NCBI GenBank assembly: GCA_028274465.1
Contig: CM051456.1
Coordinates: forward strand, 124,698,880 to 124,762,879
Source: Plantago ovata
Taxonomy: Eukaryota; Streptophyta; Magnoliopsida; Lamiales; Plantaginaceae
DNA length: 64,000 nucleotides
Reading direction: 5' to 3'
Shown one piece after another: positions 1-9,990 of this stretch (its first letter is position 1; each line of letters starts with the position of its first letter). The notes beneath the pieces are model-generated. The model was not told the origin of the DNA. It was given only the letters and a program-made list of their open reading frames with translations, and made no database searches. The position numbers and the translations under genes were made by a program.

Positions 1-1087
1 TTACAAAAAAGGTCATTCTATTTTTTAGTGCCATAAAATCTAATCAAGTACTCTCCAAAATCTCTCTAAATTGGATATGGACTCCATTTTTCTTGCCAAA
101 ATGGATTTTGAAAGTGTTTTTGACATCCATTGGTGTTAATTAATTACTAACTAATTATATTTAACTATTTTTTTCTAACAAATTAATATTTATATACAGA
201 AACTAATGAAATTAGCATTTGTGTTGCTGAAAACTAATGAGACTAGCACATGTGTTGTTGAATCTAATGAAAATAGCATTTTTTTTTCACTTGTGATGCC
301 GAAACAAATGAAATTAGCATTCGTGTTTGCCGAAACTAATGAAACTAGCATTTTTGTGGTTGAAACTAACACTCATGATGCTTAAACTAATTAAAACAAC
401 AGTTAGTCGTTGAAACTAGCATTTAGTTGTTTGAGACTAAGATTTATGTTGTTGAAACTGATGAAACTACCATTTGTGTTGCTGAAACTAGCATTTTTGT
501 TGCTGAAACTAGCACTTATGATACTGAAACTAATGAAAATAGTATTTTTGTTGTTGAAACTAATGAAAATAACATTTTATGATGTTGATACTACCATTAA
601 TAGTTAGTTTCAACCAGTTTATAAAATTAGCTTTTGTTTGAAACTAGCTTCTGAAACTAACTTTTTGTCTAATACTAGCTTCTAAAACTAATTTTTATGT
701 GTTGAAACAAATATGAAACTATTTTTTTCATTTAAAATAATGATTTATATTTTTATAATTATAGTTTTCATATTTTTTAATATTTTTAGTTTAGCATAAA
801 TAAGTCTTAGAGATAATTTAATCATTTTATAAAATTAAAAACTAATTTTAAAGGTTAATTTTAGGAAAAATATAAAATTAACCGTTAGTTTCAACTTTTT
901 TCATTCATTTTTAGCTAGTTTCGGTCATTTTTTGTTAGTTTCAGCTAGTTTCGGTGGCTGAAACTAGCTTCCGGATTTCAAAATATTTATTAAATCTACT
1001 GTAGCGAGTTTTTGAAATCCGGATCTACTGTAGCGAATCACTGTAGCGAACTTTTAGTTTTCTGAAGGTGACTGTTTTTGCAATTAA
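1..1087. mobile_element. TIR transposon copy 1 (left end outside window)
   Basis: Non-coding AT-rich element matching 31905-33070 in reverse orientation along most of its length. Shared marks are a terminal motif TTTTTGCAATTA (reverse complement TAATTGCAAAAA), a subterminal block with repeated CTGTAGCGA, and an internal array of imperfect units of about 20-40 bases built on GAAACTAGCATTT. The right end is near 1087; the left end is cut by the window. No transposase is visible, so it is non-autonomous. The class is uncertain; the terminus resembles Mutator-like elements, but no target-site duplication could be defined. Confidence 0.7.
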
Positions 1088-1574
1088 TGTTGTATATTGG
1101 TTTATATATGTATTTTTCCCTAAAATTAAGTGTTTTATACTTTGGTTTTTACAGTTATACCAAAAAATCACATACGTTTACTTAAAATTAAATTTTTTAA
1201 AGTTTAAGCAAATAAACTCTGAAATTAATTTTGTTAATTAATCACTTACAAACACTACCAAATAAACTCTTTCGAAAGACTATGGCGAAATAATAATGGT
1301 GTAAATACACAAATTTACGTATAGATAGAAGTGATTGCGTGGCTAAATTCAGAGAGTCTTCAGCAACCAACTACACGACCACTTGTGTCGGTCTGATGAT
1401 TTCATTGTAAACAAAGACGTCTGAATTGTGTTGAGCTATTGACTGGACTCTTCTCTGTCTGGGACGTAATCTTCCTGGATTAATTCGTCCCTCAATTAAG
1501 CAAACATCACCGTCTTTTTCATGGTTTCTTCAGTTCAGTCTGATTTTGAGTACCTTGGCTTGGTCTTTCTGGTT
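1088..1574. other. Spacer, no gene seen
   Basis: AT-rich single-copy-looking sequence between the transposon and the left edge of the SEO tandem unit. I see no coding exon, RNA gene or clear repeat in it. Confidence 0.5.
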
Positions 1575-2009
1575 CTGACATAATGGAAGCCATTGGAGAG
1601 AGCTTGAGTCTAAGCTTGACAAGACGAAGATGGCGCACTCACGTCTGTTTCAGGTATTGCCCTTTTTCTGGTCTCAATTACTCTTGCAATTTTGGTTGTT
1701 ATCTCACATAGATACTTTTATATTTATGTATTGTTGTCCATGATTTGTCAAATGCTGCTAATTAGGTTCATGAATATCTTCTTCAAAGGCACAAAGTTTA
1801 TTAAGAAAAGGGGAAAACAAAAAGGTACTAACAATTGAATAACAAGACACTTTTATTATTTATCAGTAATTATTATTACACCATCATTCAAACACTCTTA
1901 ACGTACAGAATGTTTAGAAACTTATTTACAGCAATAAAATAAATTATTGTATATAGCCATAGGTAAGGTAAGTATATTAGGCATCCGTAGTAGGAGTAGG
2001 ACTGTCTGA

Positions 2010-5000
2010 TTATTCGTTGCAGCATTGGTACACAATATACTTGTGCATGATCTTCATACACCCGGGGCAACACACCCTCCCAGGAATGTCAAGGTTGCTC
2101 TGAAGCATGAGGCTGAAGCAATGGTTCTCCGGGTTTGTCCCACGTCCAGCACCGGAATAAACTTGTCTGGGTGATCCACTTTGTGGCCCCAGTGCTGGTA
2201 GTTGTCTAGAACAGACACTACTATCTCTCCCATTCCTTTAGTCATATTGTGGTTGCCTCGGCTGAAAACCGCCCACCCTGGCTTGCTGCTTTCGAAAGTG
2301 AGAATGTCCATGATCTCGTGCATTATGTGGTCATTCTCTACTGTCATGCCAAGCTGCTTCTTGGAGTTGAACATGCTCCAGAAGTACCAGACGTAGTGTA
2401 GTACTCCTTGACAGAGAAGGCGTGGCTCAGCTTCTCCCTATCGATGACTTCGTGGCAGTGCTGCACTTTGGTTCCTGGGTTGCGTTTGCCAACATAGAGC
2501 ATTTCAAGAGGGACCTGTAGTGCGGTGGCCACTTTTCGCGCTGAAATGGTGAACCTACGTATCCATTTTATGTCCTCCCCTCCGTACAAACATATTATCC
2601 TGTTCTCCCTGGTCTGTCAAAATTCAAAACAACTTCAAGTGAGTGAGGTGCCAAAGTTAGTAGAATTAGACATGACGGTGAACTTGGTGTTTTTGCGATT
2701 TGTTTTGAAATTAGAAAAGGCGTAAATGTAGAGGTAGCTAGCACAAATAGCAATACTTGGCTTCTAATAACTACTTAGTATATACCGAAAATGTCAAAGT
2801 CAGCTTCTATATGCTATTCATCCGTTTTTTTAGATTGTTTACGTTTCCTTTTTTTGGCGAACTTTTATCCACACATTTAATGTGGGTCCTGCCACTAAAC
2901 CAAACACCACACACATCATACCAACCTCCTAAAAAACCGTTCCAAAGGCAAACTTAAACAATCTAAAAAAACGGATGAGTATTTGAAGAAGAGAAGAACT
3001 TGTGTTAGAGGGTCTAATGGTTAGATGTGTGCTAATAGTGGAATGCACCTTAACACTTTGGTGGGGTTGGCGTCATTATTTCTAAAGTTCAAAGTTTACG
3101 TGCAAATTAGAGGAGTACACCTAACACTTGGGTAGGTGGGGTGCGGTTATTCTTAATATTTATGGTTTGCCTAACATGAGTTTTTGTCTTTGGGAAAGCA
3201 AAATATATATTTAGCTTTCTGATCCACTTTTCCCTGACTTTTCTCAAGAGAGCAATGGCCAATGCAAGAATTAGTAGCATACAAAGTAGAATGTTTAAGC
3301 TGTGTGGTAAACTGGTAATTGTTCAATTTGGAGATATATAGTGAATTACTTGTACATCCTATAAAAAAAACTGGACTAATTGAAGGAGAAGGATCATGTA
3401 CCCATTGAAGGAGAAGGATCATGTACCCATCCTATATAGTGGGTCGATTGCATCTGCTAGTAGTTCAATATTCCAGTTAACATCAGCCCAGAGAGACTTT
3501 TCCCTGATTTTAGTGAAGGGAAAAGCATTGCTACCCCAAATCCACATCATGGGCAAGGCATCAAGATTCGATGCTCTTCCTTGGGGATCCAAGACAACGA
3601 CCATCGGCATGTGTTCAAATTTCCAGACTTCACGGATGTACCTTTCCGCTACCGGCTCAATCAGGGAAGGGTGATCCACTGAGTACCATGGCATGCTGCT
3701 GTTTCTGAGGTTATAGAATATATTGTCTTGTGCTGTTGAGGGTGGTAAGCTCATTGATGATGTCGAGCGAACCATGGGGAGCCAAAGAACCTCGTATTCA
3801 TGCCTCATTGATTGTTGGTTGTAAATCAAATGAAGAACATTTAGCTCTTCATGAGGAACGTCATGATCTGACATCATCAGCAGTACGTATTTCAGCCTCA
3901 GCACCTCAAGGCGTTCCTGATATTAAGCAATAATCATGAAATTCGATGCCAATAATATCTACTGGAGCTTGAAAGAGTTTAGAAAATTGTATTGTGGGGG
4001 CAAGAGAGCTTACATTTGTCCTCTTAGTACCGTCATATAGTGGCCTTTGGTCTTCTATGCTACGGATCATAGCCCTGATTACCTTCATGTTGTCAATGTG
4101 TGATTGCTCCATAAGCCTCTTGAATGCAGCATATGCAGCTTCTCCTTTTTGTATCTCCGCAAATAAAAAAGTGAAGATACCATTAATTATATACACTGCT
4201 CAAATTTATCAGAGCGATATAGTTGATCACTCATGATACTATTCTTTTTTTTTTTTTGGGAGTAATTTGTGACCGTCAGCTTGATTACTTACCGATTGAT
4301 TCCAAACAGGTCGTCAAGTGCTTCTGCAGGTGTTCCAGTATGATCGAGAGCTTATGAGTTAGACTTAGTATCTCCCAGGACTCGGCCGTTGAAGTCATAT
4401 ACCTAGTGAACGGCAAAGCGATATTTAGTCAAACTGTAGGGGTTTATGGAAATTCATCCTTGGAAAAACTCGATGGATTTCTGGAATATTGTGCCTACTG
4501 AGGGTCCTTCAATGTTATTTTTCTATTCAGCTTATCAATTTGATTTTACTGGTGAAAGGAATATCAGAATACTTACTCATGGCCGCTACCAATGAGATTC
4601 AGGAGTATTGATGAACGGGCAAGAAGACTCTTAATGATCCAATAAACAGCTATTGGAATGTAAGAAGTGGCAGCTGCCAATTCCGGGGATTGGTTGCCAA
4701 TGTACGCTGCCGGGAGCTCCTTGAATGCAATAATGCGGTGAGTTACGTTCAGTACTGCAGTTAAGAGGTCAAGAACCGAAGTGAACTTCTTTTCTCCGGC
4801 ATGCAAGATTGTGTCAGGCAGATCTTTGAGAATCGTTATGTTCTTTACCAGTGGGTTTGTGCGGTGAAGTTGCTCAACTACCCAAAACTCGCCATAGTTG
4901 ATAGCGAATGCAGCAAGGGCGATTACTGCTTTGGCATCCCACGAGTAGTTTGACAGTGATCTAAGGATGTCCATGGTTACTGAGTGAGCTTCTGATCCAG

Positions 5001-5992
5001 CAGAACATTTGGATATTATCTGTTCATTCGAACCTCATGTTATTTAGTAGTACAAACAACATAAAGTTAATTCCTCATCTTTTGGTGTGTCAAAGGTGTT
5101 ACTGTTAATGCTAGTGCATACCTCGCAGGTTATCTTGTTGATGGGAAAAGCCAGGAGTTTAATTATCTCTACATCATGCTCAGAACCATGACGAAACTGT
5201 CCATCATGATTAGAATTATGGAAGATCCTATCCTCTTGGTGTGCGCCATGTAAGAGCTTGTTGCCTGGATGAGCTCCATGCGCAGTCTTGTGATCCAATG
5301 CGTCACCATGTGCTTGAACTGGAGCTCCCTGAATTATGATCCGAAGACAGAAACTATCCTTAAATACAGACTCTTGCTCAACATGCTTAAAAAACAATAC
5401 TCAACTTGCGTGGTCTAGCAAGCATATGATATCTGGAATTCTGTGATATTACCATAGTAGTGTCAATGGCCAAAGGCTTTCCAAGTCGCAGAATGTCCTC
5501 AACGATTGCAAGAACCGGTCTGACGTTGAGGTCCTCAAAGTCAGCAGCATGAGTCGCCAATATTTGCTTGTTGAGTGCATATTCATCTGTTGAAAAAGAG
5601 CGACCCAGGTGGTCGCTCCTCTGCATGTGGGGCCTACCGGCCCCATGCGTCAGGTGGGCGGAATGGACAGCCCCATGTGTCAGTGGTACAGATTGAGCAG
5701 CTCCATGTGTCAGTGGGAGAGGTTGAGCAGCTCCATGTGTCAGTGGGACAGGTTGAACAGCTCCATGCGTCAATGGGACTTGTTGAACAGCTCCATGTGT
5801 CAACTGTGTGGGCTGGACAGCTCCATACGTCAGTGAGGCTGGCTGGATGTTGCTATAATCCTGTTCATATGGCCTTAGACTATGATCAGGTACCAAATTC
5901 TGCGCTCCCGTGTGAGTTGGAGCAGTAGGGTATTGTGCCCGAGCAGTGGATGAAACGCCTCTAGTTGCAGGCCCCATATCACGGCTTGTCAT
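2010..5992 (-). pseudogene. SEOR: SEO-A: decayed sieve-element occlusion gene
   Basis: Copy of SEO-B with the same seven-exon layout: 5453-5992, 5122-5328, 4577-5019, 4293-4402, about 4014-4157, about 3433-3921 and about 2010-2613. The first four exons read through, with the N-terminal THGAVQP-type repeats, the His/Gly-rich linker and the conserved NYSWDAKAVIALAAFAINYG block. The gene is broken further on. The acceptor of exon 5 has lost its A (TTTGCAG in SEO-B, TTTGCG here, near 4158). The end of exon 6 lacks two bases (near 3433). Exon 7 has a one-base loss near 2397, a 12-base loss near 2380 and a 10-base loss near 2144, which destroy the Cys-rich C-terminus. An intact copy would be a phloem P-protein. 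Exons 1-4 could still be transcribed, but a normal product is very unlikely. Confidence 0.85.
2819..2977. mobile_element. MITE inserted in intron 6 of SEO-A
   Basis: A 159-base element bounded by inverted repeats of about 24 bases (CATCCGTTTTTTTAGATTGT at the left, its complement ending CGGATG at the right). The equivalent position in unit 2 (near 10824) is uninterrupted, giving a natural empty site. The interior carries TGGGTCCTGCCACTAAACCA, related to sequence at 24084 and 27626. Superfamily not certain; the target duplication is unclear, possibly TATT. Confidence 0.8.
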
Positions 5993-6537
5993 TGCTAAAC
6001 GTGGGGCGAGCTTTCTTCAATGAGGTAAGTTCTGAAAGAGTATTTTTTGTTTTTTTGTGTGGATTTGATGTGCTTCTGCAGGCTTTATACAGTAAGCATT
6101 ATGTTATTATTTCAAGGAAAAGGAAACAGAAAAGATGACATAAACAATCTTAGCATGGAATAAAGTTGTTGCTTTCGTTGTGGTCTAATGTCTAGAATAA
6201 GTTAGGAATTCTGCCTGCTATGCGAAAGGATTGTGGATATTGCTATACGTGTTACAGTTTTGTGCATGCAATGTGATGCACATTGTTGCTTCATCATAGA
6301 CTATTATTCTGAAGAAAATCTTGTTCTTGGCTCAAAGAATGCTTTGGTACCTTTACATTGAAACATTATATGTCTGTGCTTGTTTAAAAATTCAGAAAAC
6401 TGTTTGCACAGCTAAATTTATCTTCTTTTCTTCTAATAACCTGGCACAATTTAATTCAATATGCAAAGAACTGTGAATACAGTTAGCAGCTTAGGTCCTC
6501 ATCAGGCTGTAACAACTAGCAATTAATGTAATGTATA
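5993..6537. promoter_or_regulatory. Upstream region of SEO-A
   Basis: Sequence 5' of the SEO-A start, closely similar to 14017-14580 upstream of SEO-B. It presumably held the promoter of the ancestral gene; no individual element was identified with confidence. Confidence 0.4.
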
Positions 6538-6787
6538 CTCCCTCCGTCCCAGAACAGTTGCACCATTTTGCCATTTTGGACGTTCCGTTAGAGTTGCACC
6601 ATTTCATTTCTTTGCCATTTTGGGACATGTATATAATAATTTTATATTCCACCAATACATTTGAGTGGCCATAAATCACCAATAAAGTAAAAGTAACCTC
6701 CACTATCAATATAATTCAATATTTAACTCTCATTCTTATTTTTTGTGCCCAAAAGCAAATTGTGCAACTGCTCTGGGACGGAGGGAG
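6538..6787. mobile_element. Stowaway-type MITE
   Basis: A 250-base element starting CTCCCTCCGTCCCAGA and ending with the complementary TCTGGGACGGAGGGAG, flanked by TA on both sides (6536-6537 and 6788-6789). The CTCCCTCCGTCCC terminus and TA duplication are the hallmarks of Stowaway MITEs moved by Tc1/mariner transposases. Unit 2 has no insertion at the matching site (near 14575), so it inserted after the duplication or was lost from unit 2. Confidence 0.93.
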
Positions 6788-6789
6788 TA

Positions 6790-8434
6790 TATGGTAATGC
6801 TCTAACGTGTTGGATAGAAGTGTAATATTACTGTAAGATAGTTTAGTTTTAGAAGTCAATTAACGGAAAATACTCGTTAAAATACATCAATATTGTTGCA
6901 TACACAAGATTTGGATAGGAATAACTGATTTTTGGATCTTGCTGTCCATGCTTCTTAACTTGATAGTTGGGTTTTTTTAATTGTTCCAAAGAGTAAAGTG
7001 ATGCCCAAGAAAAAGCATATTCTGTGGTTAAGCGCAAATGGTTTTTTTATTCTGTTGGTTAACACTTTAAAGGCTATTCACTTTGCAACTCTAATATTAT
7101 ATTAGATCATGGAAAGATTACAGTATTGTAAGTGCAAGATTTCGGAAAAATATATACTACTTAGGTTTTAAGCTCTATAGTAAAAGTTTTTGTACAGTAA
7201 ATGTCATCTCAATTCTCAAAGTCATCAATCTTATTGCACAAGCAAGATCTCAGTAATTAACGGATCGTCTGGGAGTGGATTTTGATATTTGATATTTGAT
7301 TTTGTTGAAATTTAAGGTCTTTGGTTGATTTTTGAAAATTGTATATGGTATTTGGTTTTTATTTCAATAGGTTTATTAAATACATTGATGATGTAAGGAC
7401 TAAGTAGGTCAGAAAAGAATAGTATGAAATATATGATTTTTGAATAGTAATGTATTTTTGATTTTGGTACAAAAGTTCGATGTCAAAGTTGGCATGTTGA
7501 TTTTGGGCGATGAAAATCGAAGATCATTGATGGGAGTTCACTCTTAAACACCGGCAAACATCTCTCAACTCTCATTCAGGGATCATGTGGTTGATATTTG
7601 CTATGAATCTTATTATTTTTTGATACTCCATTCAACGTATGCACTAGACTTCAAAATGATTACAATGGCCTAGCATAACACTGGTCCAAAACCCGACTGG
7701 ATTGACATGGGTATGCTTTCATCAACCTAGAGACCGGACCGTTTCAGTACATGTCCAGCCTGGGCCGGAAACTTACGGTCTGGTTCGTGTTTAGACAGGT
7801 CAGGAAAAAATAAAAGTAACTAGATTGAAAAAGTGGTGAAGCATATCATAGCAGCACTAGAAAATAGCAATTGGGGGTTGATTGTGAGGTGCAATGAGTG
7901 GGAGGAGGCACAACAGTATAGATCTTGGGGGGAAAGACAAGCAGATCGGAGTTGATGACCGATGGTAGTGGTCGGTGGTGCTGATTGATGGAGAGGTGTC
8001 GAGGTGATGAAGAAGAAAGGGGATGGTGAGGTTTAGTTGTGTATAAGTGAAGAAGAATTATGAAGGGTTGCTGTTTAGGTTTAGAAGGGTAAGGGTATAA
8101 AAAAAATAAACAAACTAAAACTCTCGGTCCAGTCTTGTTCAAACCCGGGTTTGGAGCGGACCAGGAAATCTGTAAATCCCAAGACCGGAGACCAGGCCGT
8201 ATATGGCTCGGACGGAATCCAACTTAACTCATAGTACAGTACTTACTTCACAGTGTACTTGTGTAATGTATCACTACTTTTCTCTTGTTCATAGTATGAT
8301 ATGTTCTGACATGAATTATGATCACTTGTTTAATTTTCCATCTTATTATAGCAACCCCTTGGAAAATATGAGTGAAAAACAAGTGTCTTTAACAATGATT
8401 CCCTCATCACAAGAGAAAACAGATTGGTAGCTCT
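6790..8434. other. Spacer of duplication unit 1
   Basis: AT-rich sequence matching 14580-16374 of unit 2 with many small indels. It includes a tract near 7680-8200 rich in GGACCGG/CCGGTCC words, possibly an old transposon relic. No coding exon was recognised. Confidence 0.5.
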
Positions 8435-9066
8435 TCAAGTTCTAACAGAGTCATCAAGTTTTTCTGTGTTTACATCACATCTAAACATAACTAACTTCTG
8501 CGTGGGCCATTTACACAAAGAACACATAACCGTTGTGCCAACCGATTCTTCCTCATATGGTTCCAGTTCTGTGTGATCACACGGTCCACCAGCGAATGAA
8601 TTTAGAGCACTTCGAATTGCACCAACTAAACCATAGGCTTCCAAATTTTAAACCATATAGGGAAATAATCAAGACATTGTTCAAGTTTTGCTGCTTCAAG
8701 TTTTATCACATCAGTTGTTGATCCTTTACCAATCAACACCCAACTCTTTCTGTCATTGCTGAACTCCAGTAATTCTGCAACCTCTTTCCTGATCTAATCA
8801 AAACGAGCCACTCCTAGGGATCTTTTTATGCACTCCAACCGAAACCAAAACAATATCACCATGGAGAAAATCACGGAAGTGCATAGATTTTCTTGATCAA
8901 TGGTGTCAATAATGCTTTTCACATTTTCACCAGGATATCTGCAGCCAACATGGATGACTTCAAGTTGGATACCGGTGCTTATAATTTTTCCCATCATGGC
9001 AGTAAATAACCTAATCCAAGCCAAGTCCTCACTTCCATAGATACAGAGGTTTTTGCCCACCTCCAC
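8435..9066 (-). pseudogene. SEOR: Orphan last exon of an SEO-D-like gene
   Basis: Matches exon 7 of SEO-D (16375-17010) along its length, starting right after a TTTCAG acceptor with GTGGAGGTGGGC. The reading frame opens with EVGKNLCIYGSEDLAWIRLF, as in SEO-D, but a Lys codon has become TAG (near 8796) and a base is missing near 8650 that shifts the frame. None of the six upstream exons is present: the copied segment stops in the intron, and the next sequence belongs to the SEO-B unit. This is a non-functional by-product of the tandem duplication. Confidence 0.88.
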
Positions 9067-9990
9067 CTGAAAGAAGTCAAGAAATTATGAGTTGGGGTAT
9101 AAACTGTACCTTATTAATCTTGGTGTAAATCCCATTTATCTGTCTTAATCATAGACTTCTTTACAGTTTATTAGTAATCCTTTGAAAAGTACAATCAGGT
9201 ATCCCAAGTATTCAAACATCACATAATCCTACACGGAGGTACTTGCAACATGTTCTGTGAGGTGTAAAACAGTTGTTTTGTCCATTTGCAGGTTCATTTT
9301 CTTAATTTTAAAAGTTCCTAGCAAATAAGTAAGTTTCACAGCTTGTTCTCTTCTCTTGCCTTTTTATATTTTGCACTGAATGGGTTACAAATGACAGGGT
9401 GCTGCAAGAACATGCAATTCTTGAATTCCAATCTTAAGCATGAAGCTAATTTTCCCGTGGCGCCTCACTTGAAGAATAGAAGCCATTGGAGAGAGCTTCA
9501 GTCATAAGCTGGACAAGACAAAGATGGCGCTCTGACGTCTGTTTCAGGTATTGCCCTTTTTCTGGTCTCAATTACTGCTGCAACTTTGGTTATCTCACAT
9601 AGATACTCTTATACTGTCCCTGATTTGTCAAAAGCTAATTATGTTCATGAATATCTGGAAAAGCACAAAGTTTATTATGAAAAGGGGAAAACAAAAAGGT
9701 ACTAACAATTGAATAGCAAGACAATTTTATTTATCAGTAATAATTACTGCATCATACAAACACTCTTAATATATAGTATTCCCCTTCATCTGGAGAATAG
9801 CTTACCACAAAACAACAGGACAGAATGTATAGAAACTTATTACTAGTACTTATTACAGCAATAGTTTATTGTTATGTAGCAAGTACTTCAAACACTGATG
9901 ATGGCCTTGGAGAAGAAATGATGATCGGTCGGTTTTATATGAATATATATAGTATATTTAGGCATCTGTAGTAGAGGTAGGACTGTCTGA
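9067..9990. other. Duplication junction and 3' flank of SEO-B
   Basis: Similarity to the SEO-D intron ends near 9365; similarity to the SEO-A 3' flank starts near 9485. The approximately 120 bases between hold the junction of the two tandem units. The rest is the 3' flank of SEO-B. Confidence 0.6.

Larger units (their letters stand above)
1575..9365. repeat. Tandem segmental duplication, unit 1
   Basis: About 7.8 kb that aligns in direct orientation with 9485-17285. Similarity begins at the shared GAAGCCATTGGAGAGAGCTT (1566 area and 9480 area) and ends near CAGCTTGTTCTCTT (about 9340 and 17267). It contains pseudogene SEO-A, its upstream region and a copy of the last exon of SEO-D. Unit 1 alone carries insertions at 2819-2977 and 6538-6787. 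Edges were read by eye and may be off by tens of bases. Confidence 0.85.

Noticed and set aside
190..607. Leucine/lysine-rich open frames near the left end
   Set aside because: They arise from translation of the GAAACTAGCATTT repeat array of the transposon and recur at 32450-32794; no independent coding sign.
5575..5928. Plus-strand frames over SEO exon 1 repeats (also 13569-13784)
   Set aside because: Antisense shadows of the THGAVQP minisatellite, kept open by the 30-base periodicity.
7846..8142. 98-codon minus-strand frame
   Set aside because: Low-complexity Pro/His/Ser composition, broken in the matching part of unit 2.
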